From Labia minor (taxonomy: Eukaryota > Arthropoda > Insecta > Dermaptera > Spongiphoridae): DNA of 64,000 nucleotides. The position numbers and the translations under genes were made by a program. Within the stretch, counting starts at the first letter, position 1, and each line of letters starts with the position of its first letter. The notes under the pieces are model-generated. The model did no database searches, had not been told where the DNA came from, and worked only from the letters and a program-made list of their open reading frames with translations. This document shows positions 10,676 to 20,927 of the stretch, piece after piece. The stretch is from the NCBI GenBank assembly GCA_963082975.1, contig OY720349.1:69066501-69130500 (forward strand), read 5' to 3'.

Positions 10676-11857
10676 CAGGGCTTCGAACCGTTATTTTTTT
10701 CGTTTCGGTTTTCGTTCCGGTTCAATAAAAAAAAAAAATATCAGTTCGGTTCCGGTTTTCGTTCCGGCAAAAATAACGGTTTTTTTCGGTTTTCGGTTTT
10801 CGGTTCAGCTCCGATTAATTAATTTTAAAGACCTTTTATTTGTATTAGAAATTTAGGTCGGGGTATGCCGAGTCTGCCATAAATATATAAAAATATTTCT
10901 TGCTACCACCCTAAATCATACTACATGAATTGATACAATATAATATAAATAATAATAATTAATTAAAGGTATAATAATTAGAAGTATATAATATAAGATG
11001 TTAATATAATTTATTAAACGAAACAAATAAGTATGAATATTTTTTTACATCCTTTTACTTTCAAACACTCAACAAACGAAACAAATTCGTATATTTAATG
11101 TTAAAGTATACAGGATTCTTGGATATATTTACTTATAATTATAACTAGAATTATAAAAGATGAAAATTATACCTCTAATTATTAAAATATCTTCTAATAT
11201 ATTTTCATTTAAACTATTTCTATTGTCTCGTAAAATAAATTTTAAACCAGAGAAAGCTCTTTCAACACTAACTTGTGTTGCAGTATCTCCTAAAACCACC
11301 ATTGCAATTTTGTTAAAATGAGGATATGTATTTTTATTTTCCTCCCAAAATTCTAAAATAAGTTTTTTACTGTCTAATCTTCGTACTTGGTCAAAGTTAT
11401 ACAATATTTGTTTAAATTTATTTAATAATTTTATTTATATTTATGAATCATTTTCTTTATATCAATACATAACCCTGTAACAAATGGAATAAATAATTTA
11501 AAAAATTAATACTATCATTAAATCAAAATATCAGTATTAAACAAACCATGAAAACATTAAATTCTGTATTGCGACTACGAGACGCTGCCAACACAACCGA
11601 AGGGAGAGTATGACTAGGACACTAATTTTTGAAACAAAGTTTTTAGCGACACCATGCAGTGCGAGGCATAACTAATTGAAAAAAATTCGGGCTTGGGTGT
11701 TGCCAAAACACCTCTTGTGGCAACTCTGGATTGAACACGTACTGAACCGAAATAAACCGATATTATTTTTTTCGGTTCAGCTCCGGTTTTCGTTCCGACA
11801 AAAATAACGGTTTTTTTCGGTTTTCGGTTTTCGGTTCAGTTCCGGTTCGAAGCCCTG
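10676..11857 (-). mobile_element. hAT transposon derivative, copy 1 (1182 bp)
   Basis: Terminal inverted repeats CAGGGCTTCGAACCG at 10676 and CGGTTCGAAGCCCTG at 11857 are flanked by the perfect 8-bp duplication CGTTAAAG. Inside the ends are many copies of a CGGTTTTCGGTT-type motif in inverted orientation. The coding remnant on the minus strand is only the C-terminal hAT dimerisation segment, so this is an internally deleted, non-autonomous element. The second copy near 59.8-63.1 kb has the same internal structure once its insertion is removed (about 1183 bp). The family therefore spread as this deleted form. Confidence 0.92.
11129..11404 (-). pseudogene. hAT transposase C-terminal dimerisation domain remnant
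   Basis: The 91-residue frame contains LILEFWEENKNTYPHFNKIA, then VSVERAFSGLKFI and LNENILEDILII. These match the hAT family C-terminal dimerisation domain (W…FP.L…A…ILS.P.ts..sER.FS…………l……E…..i). The BED finger, the DDE catalytic regions and the alpha-helical insertion domain are all missing. It starts at an internal Met and is flanked by AT-rich sequence. It cannot transpose itself, although such a dimerisation fragment could in principle bind intact transposase; that is speculation. Confidence 0.8.
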
Positions 11858-11865
11858 CGTTAAAG
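11858..11865. repeat. Right 8-bp target-site duplication of hAT element
   Basis: CGTTAAAG directly follows the right terminus and is identical to 10668-10675. Confidence 0.9.
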
Positions 11866-12519
11866 AAAAGTTAATGTCAATTAAAATTTTTTCAACTAAT
11901 TCTGATTCAAGGGATTGATAATAAATTAAATAAATTCTAATTTGATAATCGAGCAATCTCAAAATAAATAAATATAAGAAAAGTGATGATAAAGTGATAT
12001 ACTGAAAATTTAAAAGTCGATGTGATATTAATTAATTTTAATTTTAATATTCCTAACTGTCTCCAAGTTTATTAATTATATTTAAGTATAAAAGTATTCA
12101 TCTCTAATATAGTAAAATCATTTATCCAAGGGTTCAAGTGTTCATGTAGTTTAAGTGGCATACTACTCAGCTAAGTACTTGAGATCAAGTATATTCAAAA
12201 TTTACCAAATTCATAAATATTTAAAAATATGAAATATTATAAATGTTGACAAAAGATAATTAATATAAATATTTTCTATAATATGGATGAACTTGTTATA
12301 CAACTCAAAAGTTTTGAAAAATATTAACAAATTCATTGAAATAAGTTAAAATTAACTTGCGTTGATTAATTATATTTGTATTTGAAATCGACATTTGGTT
12401 TAATGAAAAAAGTTACAAATTAAAATTTAAAATTTTAAAATTTTATATTTTTGTTTAAACTGTGTTTCTATTAATTTCTTTCCTATTTTCATTCTATCAC
12501 TTAATAAATATATATATCT
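11866..12519. other. AT-rich interval, no gene
   Basis: No coding sequence was recognised. A stretch at about 12126-12195 (TAGTTTAAGTGGCATACTAC) is reminiscent of a tRNA-type box A but lacks a good box B. Confidence 0.4.
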
Positions 12520-12750
12520 ATAAGGACATTTTGTAAATAAATCCACATATTGATATTTTTTATTGTAAATTTATTAAAAAAAAAAAATACAAAAAATACA
12601 CAACGTTTCGTTTGCTACTTCTGCAATCGTTATCAAGCGACTGCAGATGTAGCAATCGAAACGTTGTGTATTTTTTGTATTTTTTTTTTTTTAATAAATT
12701 TACAATAAAAAATATCAATATGTGGTTTTATTTACAAAATTCCTTTATAA
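12520..12750. repeat. Large near-perfect palindrome, possible Penelope-like terminal structure
   Basis: The left arm (about 12520-12628) is the reverse complement of the right arm (about 12636-12750): ATTTTGTAAATAAA, CCACATATTGATATTTTTTA and AATACACAACGTTTCG all reappear inverted. The arms contain facing A and T runs and meet around TTATCAAGCGACTGC. Read outward, each arm runs GATTGC, AGAAGT-like, GCAAACGAAACGTTG. This resembles the hammerhead-like ends known in Penelope-like elements (stem plus GAAAC). No reverse transcriptase is nearby, so this could also be a foldback MITE or two head-to-head element ends. Confidence 0.7.
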
Positions 12751-13666
12751 ATAACAGCCACCAAAGCTTTAATTAATATATATATATATCATTTCTCATC
12801 GAATTCAAATATTTTCAAGTAATTGTGGCTTTTATCAGAAAATTCATGATAAAGTGTGTTTTTCTGTTTATTTTTCGAAATTAATTCCACCTCTCCGCAC
12901 TTCAAGCTTTCCTCTTTCTATACATAATAATTCCACTTGATATTATCTATAATTTCTATCTGAATTCATTCATTTAATCATATGTCATTGATTTTTTTTT
13001 CCTCAAGTCACGATATTCCATGAGAATTGAAATTAACCAACCACCCTTTATAATGTTCGATTTTTATTTGTTACAATTTTTCGTGGGTGTTATTGGGGAG
13101 GACCCCAATCCTCGCCTGTTGCGCCTTATTCAGACAGGCAGCAGCGCCTGCACTCTAGCGGCAAGTCCTCACACTTGTCAACTCAACTGAACATAAATCC
13201 TTAAGGTTGTTTACTTATTTAGAGATCTAGTGATAGACCTACGAATGACCTGTCATTTGACAAGCCCAGAGACAGCTCTTATTTTAATATTTATTCGGGA
13301 ATAAAAAACAAAAAAGATGCCCGAATAAATTGAAGTGACAGTGAAATTCCGATTTCAATGGAATACTAAATTTAATAGTCTAATTGGATTATAATTCAAT
13401 AGATTCATTGAGATTCACAGATAAAAGAAATGAGGTCACGTAAATCGTAGATTGTTCAACAAGACAACACTAAAATGTCAACTTTATTTCTATATGCTTC
13501 TCTTAATTCAATTATCAACTTTTTATATCATTAGTTTATTTTTAATTTCAAAAAGTATTTAAAAATGCATCGATCATTAAATTCTTTTTATTTTAAATTG
13601 GAAACAAAAAGTACTTATCTTCTTCTTATCTCTCTCCCCCTCTCTCTCTTTTTGCAAATCTTCACG
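12751..13666. other. Intergenic interval with one GC-richer island
   Basis: About 13083-13400 is more GC-rich than its surroundings and contains a short hairpin (TTGGGGAGGACCCCAA) and CAGACAGGCAGCAGCGCCTG. It has no ORF of note and matches nothing else in the window. It could be an old element terminus or a regulatory island; the sequence alone does not decide. Confidence 0.4.
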
Positions 13667-13990
13667 TTACATGACCCCCAGAATCCAAAAGTGACTTTAG
13701 AATTTTTCATGTCTGTCTGTCTTTATGTAATTATTATAATTATTATTTATGTTCGGAAAATTATGACGTTATAGACTCAAAATTAATAAGCCTAGCAATT
13801 CCAACACAAAGAATAATTAAAATATTTAAATTTTTATTCAAATATTCAAATATCATTTCAAATATTTAATTTATTGTATAAGTTTTCATTTTAATTAATT
13901 TAATAAAATATTGCCATCATATTTATTAAATTGTTATTATTTTTTTTATTATTCTTATTTTATTGAATATTTCTTCTTTTCTATTCAAAA
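13667..13990 (-). repeat. Family C repeat, diverged inverted copy
   Basis: On the minus strand it parallels the units at 5.35-6.55 kb: GAATCCAAAAGTGACTTTAG, a short GTCT microsatellite, a TTTTCCG-like block and CTTTTCTATTCAAAAG. The microsatellite is reduced to three repeats and there are many substitutions, so it is an older copy. Confidence 0.6.
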
Positions 13991-15470
13991 GTAAAGGATA
14001 TAAATTTTATCCAAGTTTAATAAAAAACAACAAAAAAATTATTTTTTTTATTCTTTCATGAAGACAAAAATATTTTTAAAACGTAAATCAAATTGTCTTT
14101 CGTTTTACTTTTAATCTAATTATTAAATTTTTTAATTTGTTTTAAATTCAAATGATTTTATATTCTATTTAAGTAATATAAATGTTTAATAAATTCTCTT
14201 TTGTGATTTTATATTGATAAAAAATAATATTCAATTGTGTATGTGTGTATATAAATTTAAAAATTAGAACATTGAATTGATTGAATTTATTTAAATTTGT
14301 TTAAATTAAAATATTGTTTCAATCATATGCAAATAAATTATAAAATTTTGAAAATGAACTTACTATTAAATTTAAAAATATGAGTTCAATTATAATACTT
14401 CAAAATTTGAATATTTAATTATAATATTAAAATATAGGTATTATTTGACACTATTTAGAATAAAATTAGATATTGATAAACTTAGGTATAAACAATTTCC
14501 TATTAATAATAATACACTATTCGTATATTTATAATTAGAATCTCTCTCTATATTTTAAATTAAAAAAAAACAGAAATTGTTCTAGCCCAGAGGTTCCCAA
14601 ACTTTTTCGGTATACGGCTCCAATCACTGTTCTAGCCAAATTTAGAAAATTAGATATCTAACAATATAAGACAACTTGGATGAGTAAATGAATTGACCTC
14701 TTGCTGGATCCAACTTATAATTTTTTTCTAATCTTAGATTAGTAGAATATAAATTAGATAAAGGCCAAATCGGACAACATTAAATCAAATCTAATAACGC
14801 TGAGAACATTCAATATTTCTAACCACCAATTGTTATCACACACAAGTTTATAATTGTAATTATAATTGTATTTAAATTTAACGTAAATAAGGGAATTGAT
14901 TTATGCGCTTGAGCATATTTTCAATTGGGAACTCCTTTTAATAATCATCAAAAACAACTCATTTTCTTTAGCGGCTTTGAGCACTTTTTACAAAATTTTA
15001 CATATTTGCCATATTAAATATTATTATTTATATTTACATTAATAATCAGTATTACTAAATTATGTATATATAAAATAAAATATTTTAATATATTATTATA
15101 TGTTAAATTATATTAAATTAATTTCTAATATATTTAAAATTAATTTCAGAAATATATATATATATTAAATTATATATTAAACTATATATAATATATTATA
15201 TAATATATATTTTAATAAATTAATTTTTAATTATATGCATATATAAATATATAAATATGGAAAAAATCATTTTTTTATATTTTCGGCCAAAAGACAATTT
15301 TCGAATTATATTATATTCATTGTCAATTGAAAATGAACGACTTTCTTTCTATTTTAACTATTCTGCTATTTCCTCGTATACCTGATCCAAGACAATAGGC
15401 TAATTTTATATTAATATTAAATATATTAATATATTATTATATATTTTATTTATTTATTGCCATCAAATTT
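13991..15470. other. AT-rich interval without genes
   Basis: Nothing coding was recognised. TA-rich tracts occur at about 15060-15250. One isolated hAT-like terminus lies within (14588-14610). Confidence 0.4.
14588..14610 (+). repeat. Relic hAT-type terminal inverted repeat
   Basis: CAGAGGTTCCCAAACTTTTT matches the widespread hAT MITE terminus CAGNGGTTCCCAAACTTTTT. I did not find the partner end, so this is a truncated relic. Confidence 0.5.
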
Positions 15471-15479
15471 AACTAACTT

Positions 15480-15985
15480 AACTTAATGTCGGGATTTATA
15501 TTGTTTCTGGATCTGAGGCGGGAATTCCAGCTGTTTGTGCGATCAACTTTGTTAGTGGCAAGTTTTTTAGGAGTTTGTGAATTATAATGCTTGGAGATGA
15601 GGTTGATTGAGTTTGAGTTTTGAGCCCCGCCCACAAGAGTACACAAAAGCCCACTGCGCATGCGCAGCTAGCAAGCTCAGGTAGAGTCCCAAGCATCAGT
15701 CCTCAGTTGGCCTCGGACTGTTGTCCAGTGCGGACGTGTGCCGGTCTCAGGATTGCCCAGGATTCTCCGGAGCTCTACAGCAACGCAGTGAGTACAAAAC
15801 CACCCATTCTATCAACCCAAAATCCCGATATTAACCCTTGATCACACAGACTAAGACCCAGAATCCCAAAAATAATCCCACCTAAATAATATCTTGAAAA
15901 TGGCGCCAAAATGGGTGCCGAAACGTCGAGAAAACAATCTCACAAAAATACGTGATTATATTCCTGATAAATCTGATAATATATA
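15480..15985. other. GC-richer island, probable mobile-element terminal region
   Basis: This 0.5-kb block is distinctly GC-richer than its flanks. It contains the palindrome TGCGCATGCGCA (15655) and, near its end, AATGGCGCCAAAATGGGTGC followed by CGAAACGTCG. The last phrase resembles untranslated ends of Penelope-like elements, where GAAAC belongs to a hammerhead-like fold. Overlapping short ORFs on both strands (15473-15841) show no family resemblance. The identification is tentative. Confidence 0.4.
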
Positions 15986-16009
15986 TATATATTCAACGTT
16001 TCATTTATT

Positions 16010-17436
16010 TTTAATAAATAAAAAAGTTTTATTAAATCTAATATAACTGTAGATGATTGTTATATAACTTTTGAGATTAATATTAAATACATTAGGAAAT
16101 TGTTTGACATAGAAACGTCATTTTTTGTTGCAGTCAATATTATTTAATACTATTTAATATAAGCATTAGTGATGAATGTACCTATAAAATTAATATTTGT
16201 TGTATAATTAGTTTACAATTTATCAAAAACATTATTATATAATAATTAAAGAACTCGATCTGATTTAGATATATGTTAGTTTTGTAAACTAATTCTTTAG
16301 ACAAAAAATTGAGTAGAAGCCATCATATTAAATATCTATCTAATTAAATTTTTATAACCTTTAAGATTACATGAGTTATTTTTATATTTTTCAATTTTTG
16401 ATGAAAGAAATTTATTCGGATATTCAGTGACTATTATTAAGATGATTAAAAAGTTAGTGGAATCTCTCGCATTCCTGATTTGTTTTTCACATATTATTGA
16501 AAAAATAACATTTTAATTACAGCTTCAAATAGTTTATGTGAAATGATGATAATATTTTGAAAAATTATGCATACTTTCAAGAAAAAAAAACAAGAGCTTT
16601 CGTTAGATGGAACATGAGCAGTAATACCAGTATAATCCTAAAATTTGTAAAGAAAAAAGTGTTTTTTAAAGGGAGTTTAGAATAAATATTATTTATAAAG
16701 GAAAATAAATATTATTAAAATAATTAAATATTTTTCATAAATCTTATATTTTTTACTTATTATGTTAATTAAAAATTCTAAATAATGCAATAAAATATAT
16801 ATAATCAAATTAAAATGAAAATTTCATCAATTAAAAAAAGAATTTAGGTACTCATTAAATGTTGATATTTTTTTAATATTTTGGATTTTTGTTATTTTAA
16901 AATGAATATAATTCCAATTGTGGACAGAGCTTGGTATATCAAAATATAATTTATAATCGTATTATATTACCTATAAACTTCAATTCAATATTATATATTT
17001 AGTAATATAATATAAATAAACACATTTTGATTGATTTATTACCGATATACTGAGTGGGTAGTGATATTTCGTAGTTTCTATATAGAGAAAGCTAATTATA
17101 TACAATTTAATCGAATTTATATTAAAATAAATTATTTGTAAAGAAATTATAGAAATAACAAGTATTAAATAAATCAAATTATATAATATATATAATAGAT
17201 ATTATAATTCGGTCAATATGCTATTCAAATGAGGTAGTCATTATAGATTAAAAAGTTATTATTATTTGAATATATTAAATTAAATTAAACCTATTATATA
17301 ATATATATATTATGACTATTTAAATATTTATCAATATTATTCTATTTTATTTTTATACCATTAATTAGATTATTTTAGTTTTCGATTTTCGATCTTTATA
17401 TTGAAAACTATTTATTTAAATTGTAAAAAATAAATA
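16010..17436. other. AT-rich interval without genes
   Basis: No coding sequence, repeat match or RNA gene was recognised. The small minus-strand ORF near 16980-17177 is almost only I, Y, L and S and is not credible. Confidence 0.4.
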
Positions 17437-17441
17437 TATGT
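17437..17441. repeat. 5-bp target-site duplication, left of LTR element
   Basis: TATGT lies directly before the left LTR and again directly after the right LTR at 21396-21400. Confidence 0.7.
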
Positions 17442-17799
17442 ATAATAATGATCTATCTATTTTAGTGGGTTTTATATGAAATGAAAGACTTAATTGCGTT
17501 TTCAATCTGAAAATCAGTAGCTGAAATTCAGAAGTTTTTTTATTATTATAATTAAGATAATAAAAACAAATATATAAAGTTTATTATAATATTACCTGAA
17601 ATTCAGAAGAAACAACATTTAAAGCCTTTTATTATATTTTGTTTATTTAAATATTGCTTCTTCAAGATTAGGAACATTATCACAAATTAAACTCAAATAC
17701 TTCTGTCAAATATAAAAATTTTAACTCCTCTCTTTCTATCCAATCAGAGCGCCACCATCGGTGCGCGGGGAATATTCAAAATAATAGAGTAATATTACA
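17442..17799 (-). repeat. 3' LTR of minus-strand retroelement (358 bp)
   Basis: Identical by eye to 21038-21395 over 358 bases. On the minus strand it begins TGTAATATTACTC and carries a GC-rich patch (CCCGCGCACCGATGG) and an AATAAA-type signal. It is preceded on the minus strand by a polypurine tract. Its end (ATTATTAT) lacks the usual CA. Confidence 0.88.
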
Positions 17800-17810
17800 T
17801 CTCCCCCCTT
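17800..17810 (-). promoter_or_regulatory. Polypurine tract
   Basis: The minus strand reads AAGGGGGGAGA directly ahead of the LTR start TGTAAT. This is the position and composition expected for plus-strand priming in LTR retroelements, and it sets the element's orientation. Confidence 0.8.
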
Positions 17811-17859
17811 AAGGGAGAACGTAGTTCGAATTAAGAATCAAGTGTATTTAACAATGGGG

Positions 17860-18830
17860 TCAGTTTCTGTTTCTTATTTTTCTTTCTTTGCCTTTAGCTT
17901 CAGCATCTTCTTCTTCTTTCTTTGCTTTAGCTTCGGCTTCTTCTTTTTCTTTCTTTGCCTTAAATTCGGCTTCTTCTTTTTCTTTCTTTGCCTTAGAATC
18001 GGCTTCTTCTTTTTCTTTCTTTGCCTTAAATTCGGCTTCTTCTTTTTCTTTCTTTGCCTTAGAATCGGCTTCTTCTTTTTCTTTCTTTGCCTTTAATTCG
18101 GCTTCTTCTTTTTCTTTCTTTGCTTTAGCTACAGCATCTTCTTTTTCTTTCTTTGCTTTAGCTTCAGCATCTTCTTTTTCTTTCTTTGCTTTAGCTTCAG
18201 CTTCTTCTCTTTCTTTCTTTGCCTTAGAATCGGCTCCTTCTTTTCCTTTCCTTGCTTTAGCTTCAGCTTCTTCTTTTTCTTTCTTTGCCTTTAATTCGGC
18301 TTCTTCTTTTTCTTTCTTTGCTTTAGCTACAGCATCTTCCTTTTCTTTCTTCGCTTTAGCTTCAGCATCTTCTTTTTCTTTCTTTGCTTTAGCTTCAGCT
18401 TCTTCTCTTTCTTTCTTTGCCTTAGAATCGGCTCCTTCTTTTCCTTTCCTTGCTTTAGCTTCAGCATCTTCTTTTTCTTCTTCCCTTTTTGGTACTTCTA
18501 TCTTCTCTTCTTCTTTCCTGGTTCTTCTATCTTCTCTTCTTTCTTTTCTGGTACATCTATCTCTTCTTTTTTTTTTATATTCAATTCTTCTATTAAAATA
18601 TTATCATATTTTTCTTTATATTCGATTTCATTTTGTTCCACTTCTTTGAATTGCATGTAAAGTTGATTAATAGTATCAAGGTCTCTCACAATATTAGCTT
18701 TTTTATCGTTTAAATCGTTTAAGATTAATCTAAATTGATTGATAGATAGTTTATTGTTTTCATCAATTTGATTTATATCCAATTTAAAATTCTTTAGTTC
18801 GTTTAATAGATTTATTTTTAATTTCATCTC
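17860..18830 (-). CDS. Coiled-coil protein with 18 eleven-residue repeats (element-borne, one frameshift)
   Basis: The C-terminal half encodes about 18 tandem 11-residue units of the type KAKKEKEEAEF/KAKKEKEEADS (17894-18487), ending at TGA 17862-17860. Charged and alanine-rich 11-mers are hendecad coiled-coil (KEKE/LEA-like) repeats. Upstream (18498-18827) the sequence is also predicted coiled coil: FKLDINQIDENNKLSINQF and LNDKKANIVRDLDTINQL. A single-base indel near 18500-18520, within a repeated GAAGAGAAGATAGAAG motif, separates the frames; without it the reading frame would be continuous. The position between pol remnants and the 3' LTR is where accessory or env-like ORFs usually lie. No signal peptide, membrane span or known enzyme motif is seen. 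Function unknown. Confidence 0.5.
17894..18487 (-). repeat. 33-bp tandem repeat (about 18 units) with a 198-bp higher-order repeat
   Basis: The 33-bp units encode 11-residue repeats on the minus strand. By variant order, units at 18092-18289 recur as 18290-18487 (six units, 198 bp). Distinctive variant units such as the one containing CTCCTTCTTTTCCTTTCC appear in both, showing recent block duplication inside the array. The plus-strand frame 17888-18649 is only the antisense shadow of this array. Confidence 0.85.
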
Positions 18831-18897
18831 ATCAAAACATTGAAAGTACTGTTTAAAATTAAGTCGGATTGATTAAAAATTTCTAAATCTTCGGAAA

Positions 18898-19234
18898 TTA
18901 AATTATTTTCAAGATTTTTAGGCAATGAATTATAAGTTGATACGTTAGTAACATCAAAGTCTTGTTATCAATAAGTTTTTGTTTTACATTTTCATATTCT
19001 TCAATGTCTCGTAACAGGTTATTATTTGTAATTTCTAAATCCACAATCTTTTCATGTATACCTTGCGAATGATTATTTTTTTCTTCCATTAATTCAGTAT
19101 TTAATTCTTCTAATTTTAAAATCTGTTCTAAATGTCTTGTGTTTTCATTATTTAAGTTGATATATTTATTTTCTAATTCAATTTTTTCTAATGTAATTTT
19201 GTTCAAATCATCATGTAATTGTACATGACTTTCA

Positions 19235-19238
<4 letters not shown>
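18898..19238 (-). CDS. Coiled-coil segment of LTR-element ORF
   Basis: The minus strand reads from FESHVQLHDDLNK into ITLEKIELENKYINLNNEN, then LEELNTELMEEKNNHSQG and VDLEITNNNLLRDIEEYENV. It is rich in E, K, L and N with heptad-like spacing of hydrophobic residues, so a long parallel coiled coil is the likely structure. It follows an A tract (19239-19281 on the plus strand as T) and continues the same type of sequence seen further upstream. A frameshift near 18960 breaks it before the next coiled-coil block. Partner and role are unknown; there is no enzymatic motif. Confidence 0.5.

Positions 19239-19281
<43 letters not shown>
19239..19281 (-). repeat. 43-base A tract in element sense strand
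   Basis: Uninterrupted T on the plus strand. It is read as a lysine run between NHL and KFLKV on the minus strand. Confidence 0.95.
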
Positions 19282-19285
<4 letters not shown>

Positions 19286-19610
19286 GGTTGACTGTTTCTA
19301 TTGAAAATTGTTCTTTCTTTTCGAGATCATTTTGTAAAAGCGTTATTTCACCTTGTAATTTTTCAATTTCTCCTAGATAATATTTTTCTTCTTGTAACAC
19401 TTTAAGGTTTCTTTGCAAATCATATACTTTTTGTTTAAAGTTTTCTTCCAATTCATCACTATATTCTTTAAATTCATCTAGTTTATTAGTTAATAAAGTG
19501 TTTTCCTTTTCAAGGTCATCAACTTTTTCTGTGAAGTCAGAAAGTTCTTTATTATTTATATTTATTATTTCACACTTACCATTCACATCTTCTAATCTAA
19601 TTAATAAGTT

Positions 19611-19611
<1 letters not shown>
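19282..19611 (-). CDS. Coiled-coil segment of LTR-element ORF
   Basis: Between two long A tracts the minus strand encodes NNLLIRLEDVNGK, KVDDLEKENTLLTNKLDEF and LQGEITLLQNDLEKKEQF. Leucines recur every 3-4 residues amid E and K, typical of a coiled coil. The frame runs from lysine codons of one A tract into those of the next. Similarity is to generic coiled coils (golgin- or myosin-tail-like by composition only); no specific family is claimed. Confidence 0.5.

Positions 19612-19658
<47 letters not shown>
19612..19658 (-). repeat. 47-base A tract in element sense strand
   Basis: Uninterrupted T on the plus strand, between QENIQLLQ and NNLLIRLE on the minus strand. Confidence 0.95.
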
Positions 19659-19659
<1 letters not shown>

Positions 19660-19876
19660 AAGTAATTGAATATTTTCTTGAATTATATTGTGTTGGTGAA
19701 GCAATTCTTCATACTTTAATTTATGATTATTTTCTTCTTTCTCTTTTATCTTCGATTGTGCATCCGTATGAACGTTTAGAACAATATTCGTCTACCATCG
19801 ATATGTGCCTCGTAATCTTTTACAGTTCCACTATCGTATTTGTCTTTAGCAAAGATTGATTTATATGTATCAATTA

Positions 19877-19880
<4 letters not shown>
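19659..19880 (-). pseudogene. Truncated start of a gypsy-type reverse transcriptase joined to coiled coil
   Basis: The minus strand reads FLIDTYKSIFAKDKYDSGT then VKDYEAHID, the conserved entry to the RT domain in one group of gypsy-type Pol proteins. The frame then shifts near 19790, after which an EYCSKRSYGC-like stretch is seen. Instead of the RT fingers, palm (YxDD), RNase H and integrase, the sequence passes within about 30 codons into coiled-coil sequence (LKYEELLHQHNIIQENIQLL). The join marks a deletion or recombination that removed the catalytic Pol domains. It cannot encode an active polymerase. Confidence 0.65.

Positions 19881-19916
<36 letters not shown>
19881..19916 (-). repeat. 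36-base A tract in element sense strand
   Basis: Uninterrupted T on the plus strand, separating TKYKF from FLIDTYK on the minus strand. Confidence 0.95.
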
Positions 19917-19923
<7 letters not shown>

Positions 19924-20600
19924 TATTTTGTGTGATTTTTTAAATTTTCATCTTGATTTAATTTGAACTCCTTTATACAGTCTAGTCCAATTAGAAAATC
20001 GTAACTAAAATTTCTATCTTCTACGATGAACACATTCATGTATTTCTCAATATCATAAATCTTTATTTTTAATTTTACCATTCCATCTGTTTTCCTCTCA
20101 CCATTAATTGTCCTCAAGTTAACTAATTTTAAATCACATGTCAATAATTTCTTTTTCTTTTTAACTTCAATTACCAATTTTTTGTATTCATATCTTTATT
20201 TTAATATAATATGTTATTATATGCATATACATACTATAAATAAAACTTTATATATAATTTTAATCAATTTTCTTCATTTTATTTGCTTTAGGAAAAACAC
20301 ATTTAATGTTAAATATAAACTATAATTTTAACTTGCTTTAAATTAAAGGGTATTATTATGATTATTAATAAAATTATTTTTAATTTATTATTGAATATTA
20401 TTAATGTAGAAATATGTTTTTTTTTTTTTTTTTTTTTTTCAATAATTTCGAATTTATTAATGACACATTTGCTCCTGAGTCATAAATTGCTGTAACTTCC
20501 GTTGAGTTATTTAATAGTAACTTGATTTTAATTAATGGTGGCACTATAAAATTTTTGGGTTACCTTCATTTAATTCGACTTCTAACTCTGAGTGGTTGGC
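19917..20600 (-). pseudogene. Retropepsin-like aspartic protease remnant of the LTR element
   Basis: The N-terminal part (about 20440-20570) reads STEVTAIYDSGANVSLIN, with the DSGA catalytic motif. A 23-base A tract and AT-rich DNA then interrupt it. The C-terminal part (19917-20177) reads NVFIVEDRNFSYDFLIGLDC, containing the hydrophobic-hydrophobic-G pattern (LIG) that closes retropepsin folds. The intervening flap region is lost or replaced. The order and spacing fit a gypsy-type protease split by the insertion. Upstream, CWFKNTNSENLNRDQLH suggests the end of a gag zinc knuckle. Confidence 0.65.
20417..20439 (-). repeat. 23-base A tract in element sense strand
   Basis: It begins within the lysine codons that follow NSKLL of the protease remnant. 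Confidence 0.95.
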
Positions 20601-20927
20601 AGTATGTAGTTGATCTCTATTGAGATTCTCACTATTTGTATTTTTAAACCAGCAAATTGATTACTTGGTTTAATGATTTATATTCACTCGTTTTTCTTTT
20701 ATTATATTCCTTTTTCATGTCTTCTTTTAATGAAATTATTTCATCTTTTAAACATTTATTATCTTCTTTTAATGAAATATGCTTGATTCTATTTGTATTT
20801 TTATTTATTTAGTTTTAATTTTATTTATTATTTATTTTAATTCCACTTTGATTTATTTCAATTTTATTTATTATTTATTTTATTTACCTTAATTATTAAT
20901 TATTTTGATTTATATATATTTAGTCAT

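Noticed and set aside
17842-18649. Long plus-strand ORFs rich in F, S and A opposite the hendecad repeats
   Set aside because: They are antisense readings of the minus-strand 33-bp array; the minus frame gives a plausible coiled coil and fits the element's orientation.
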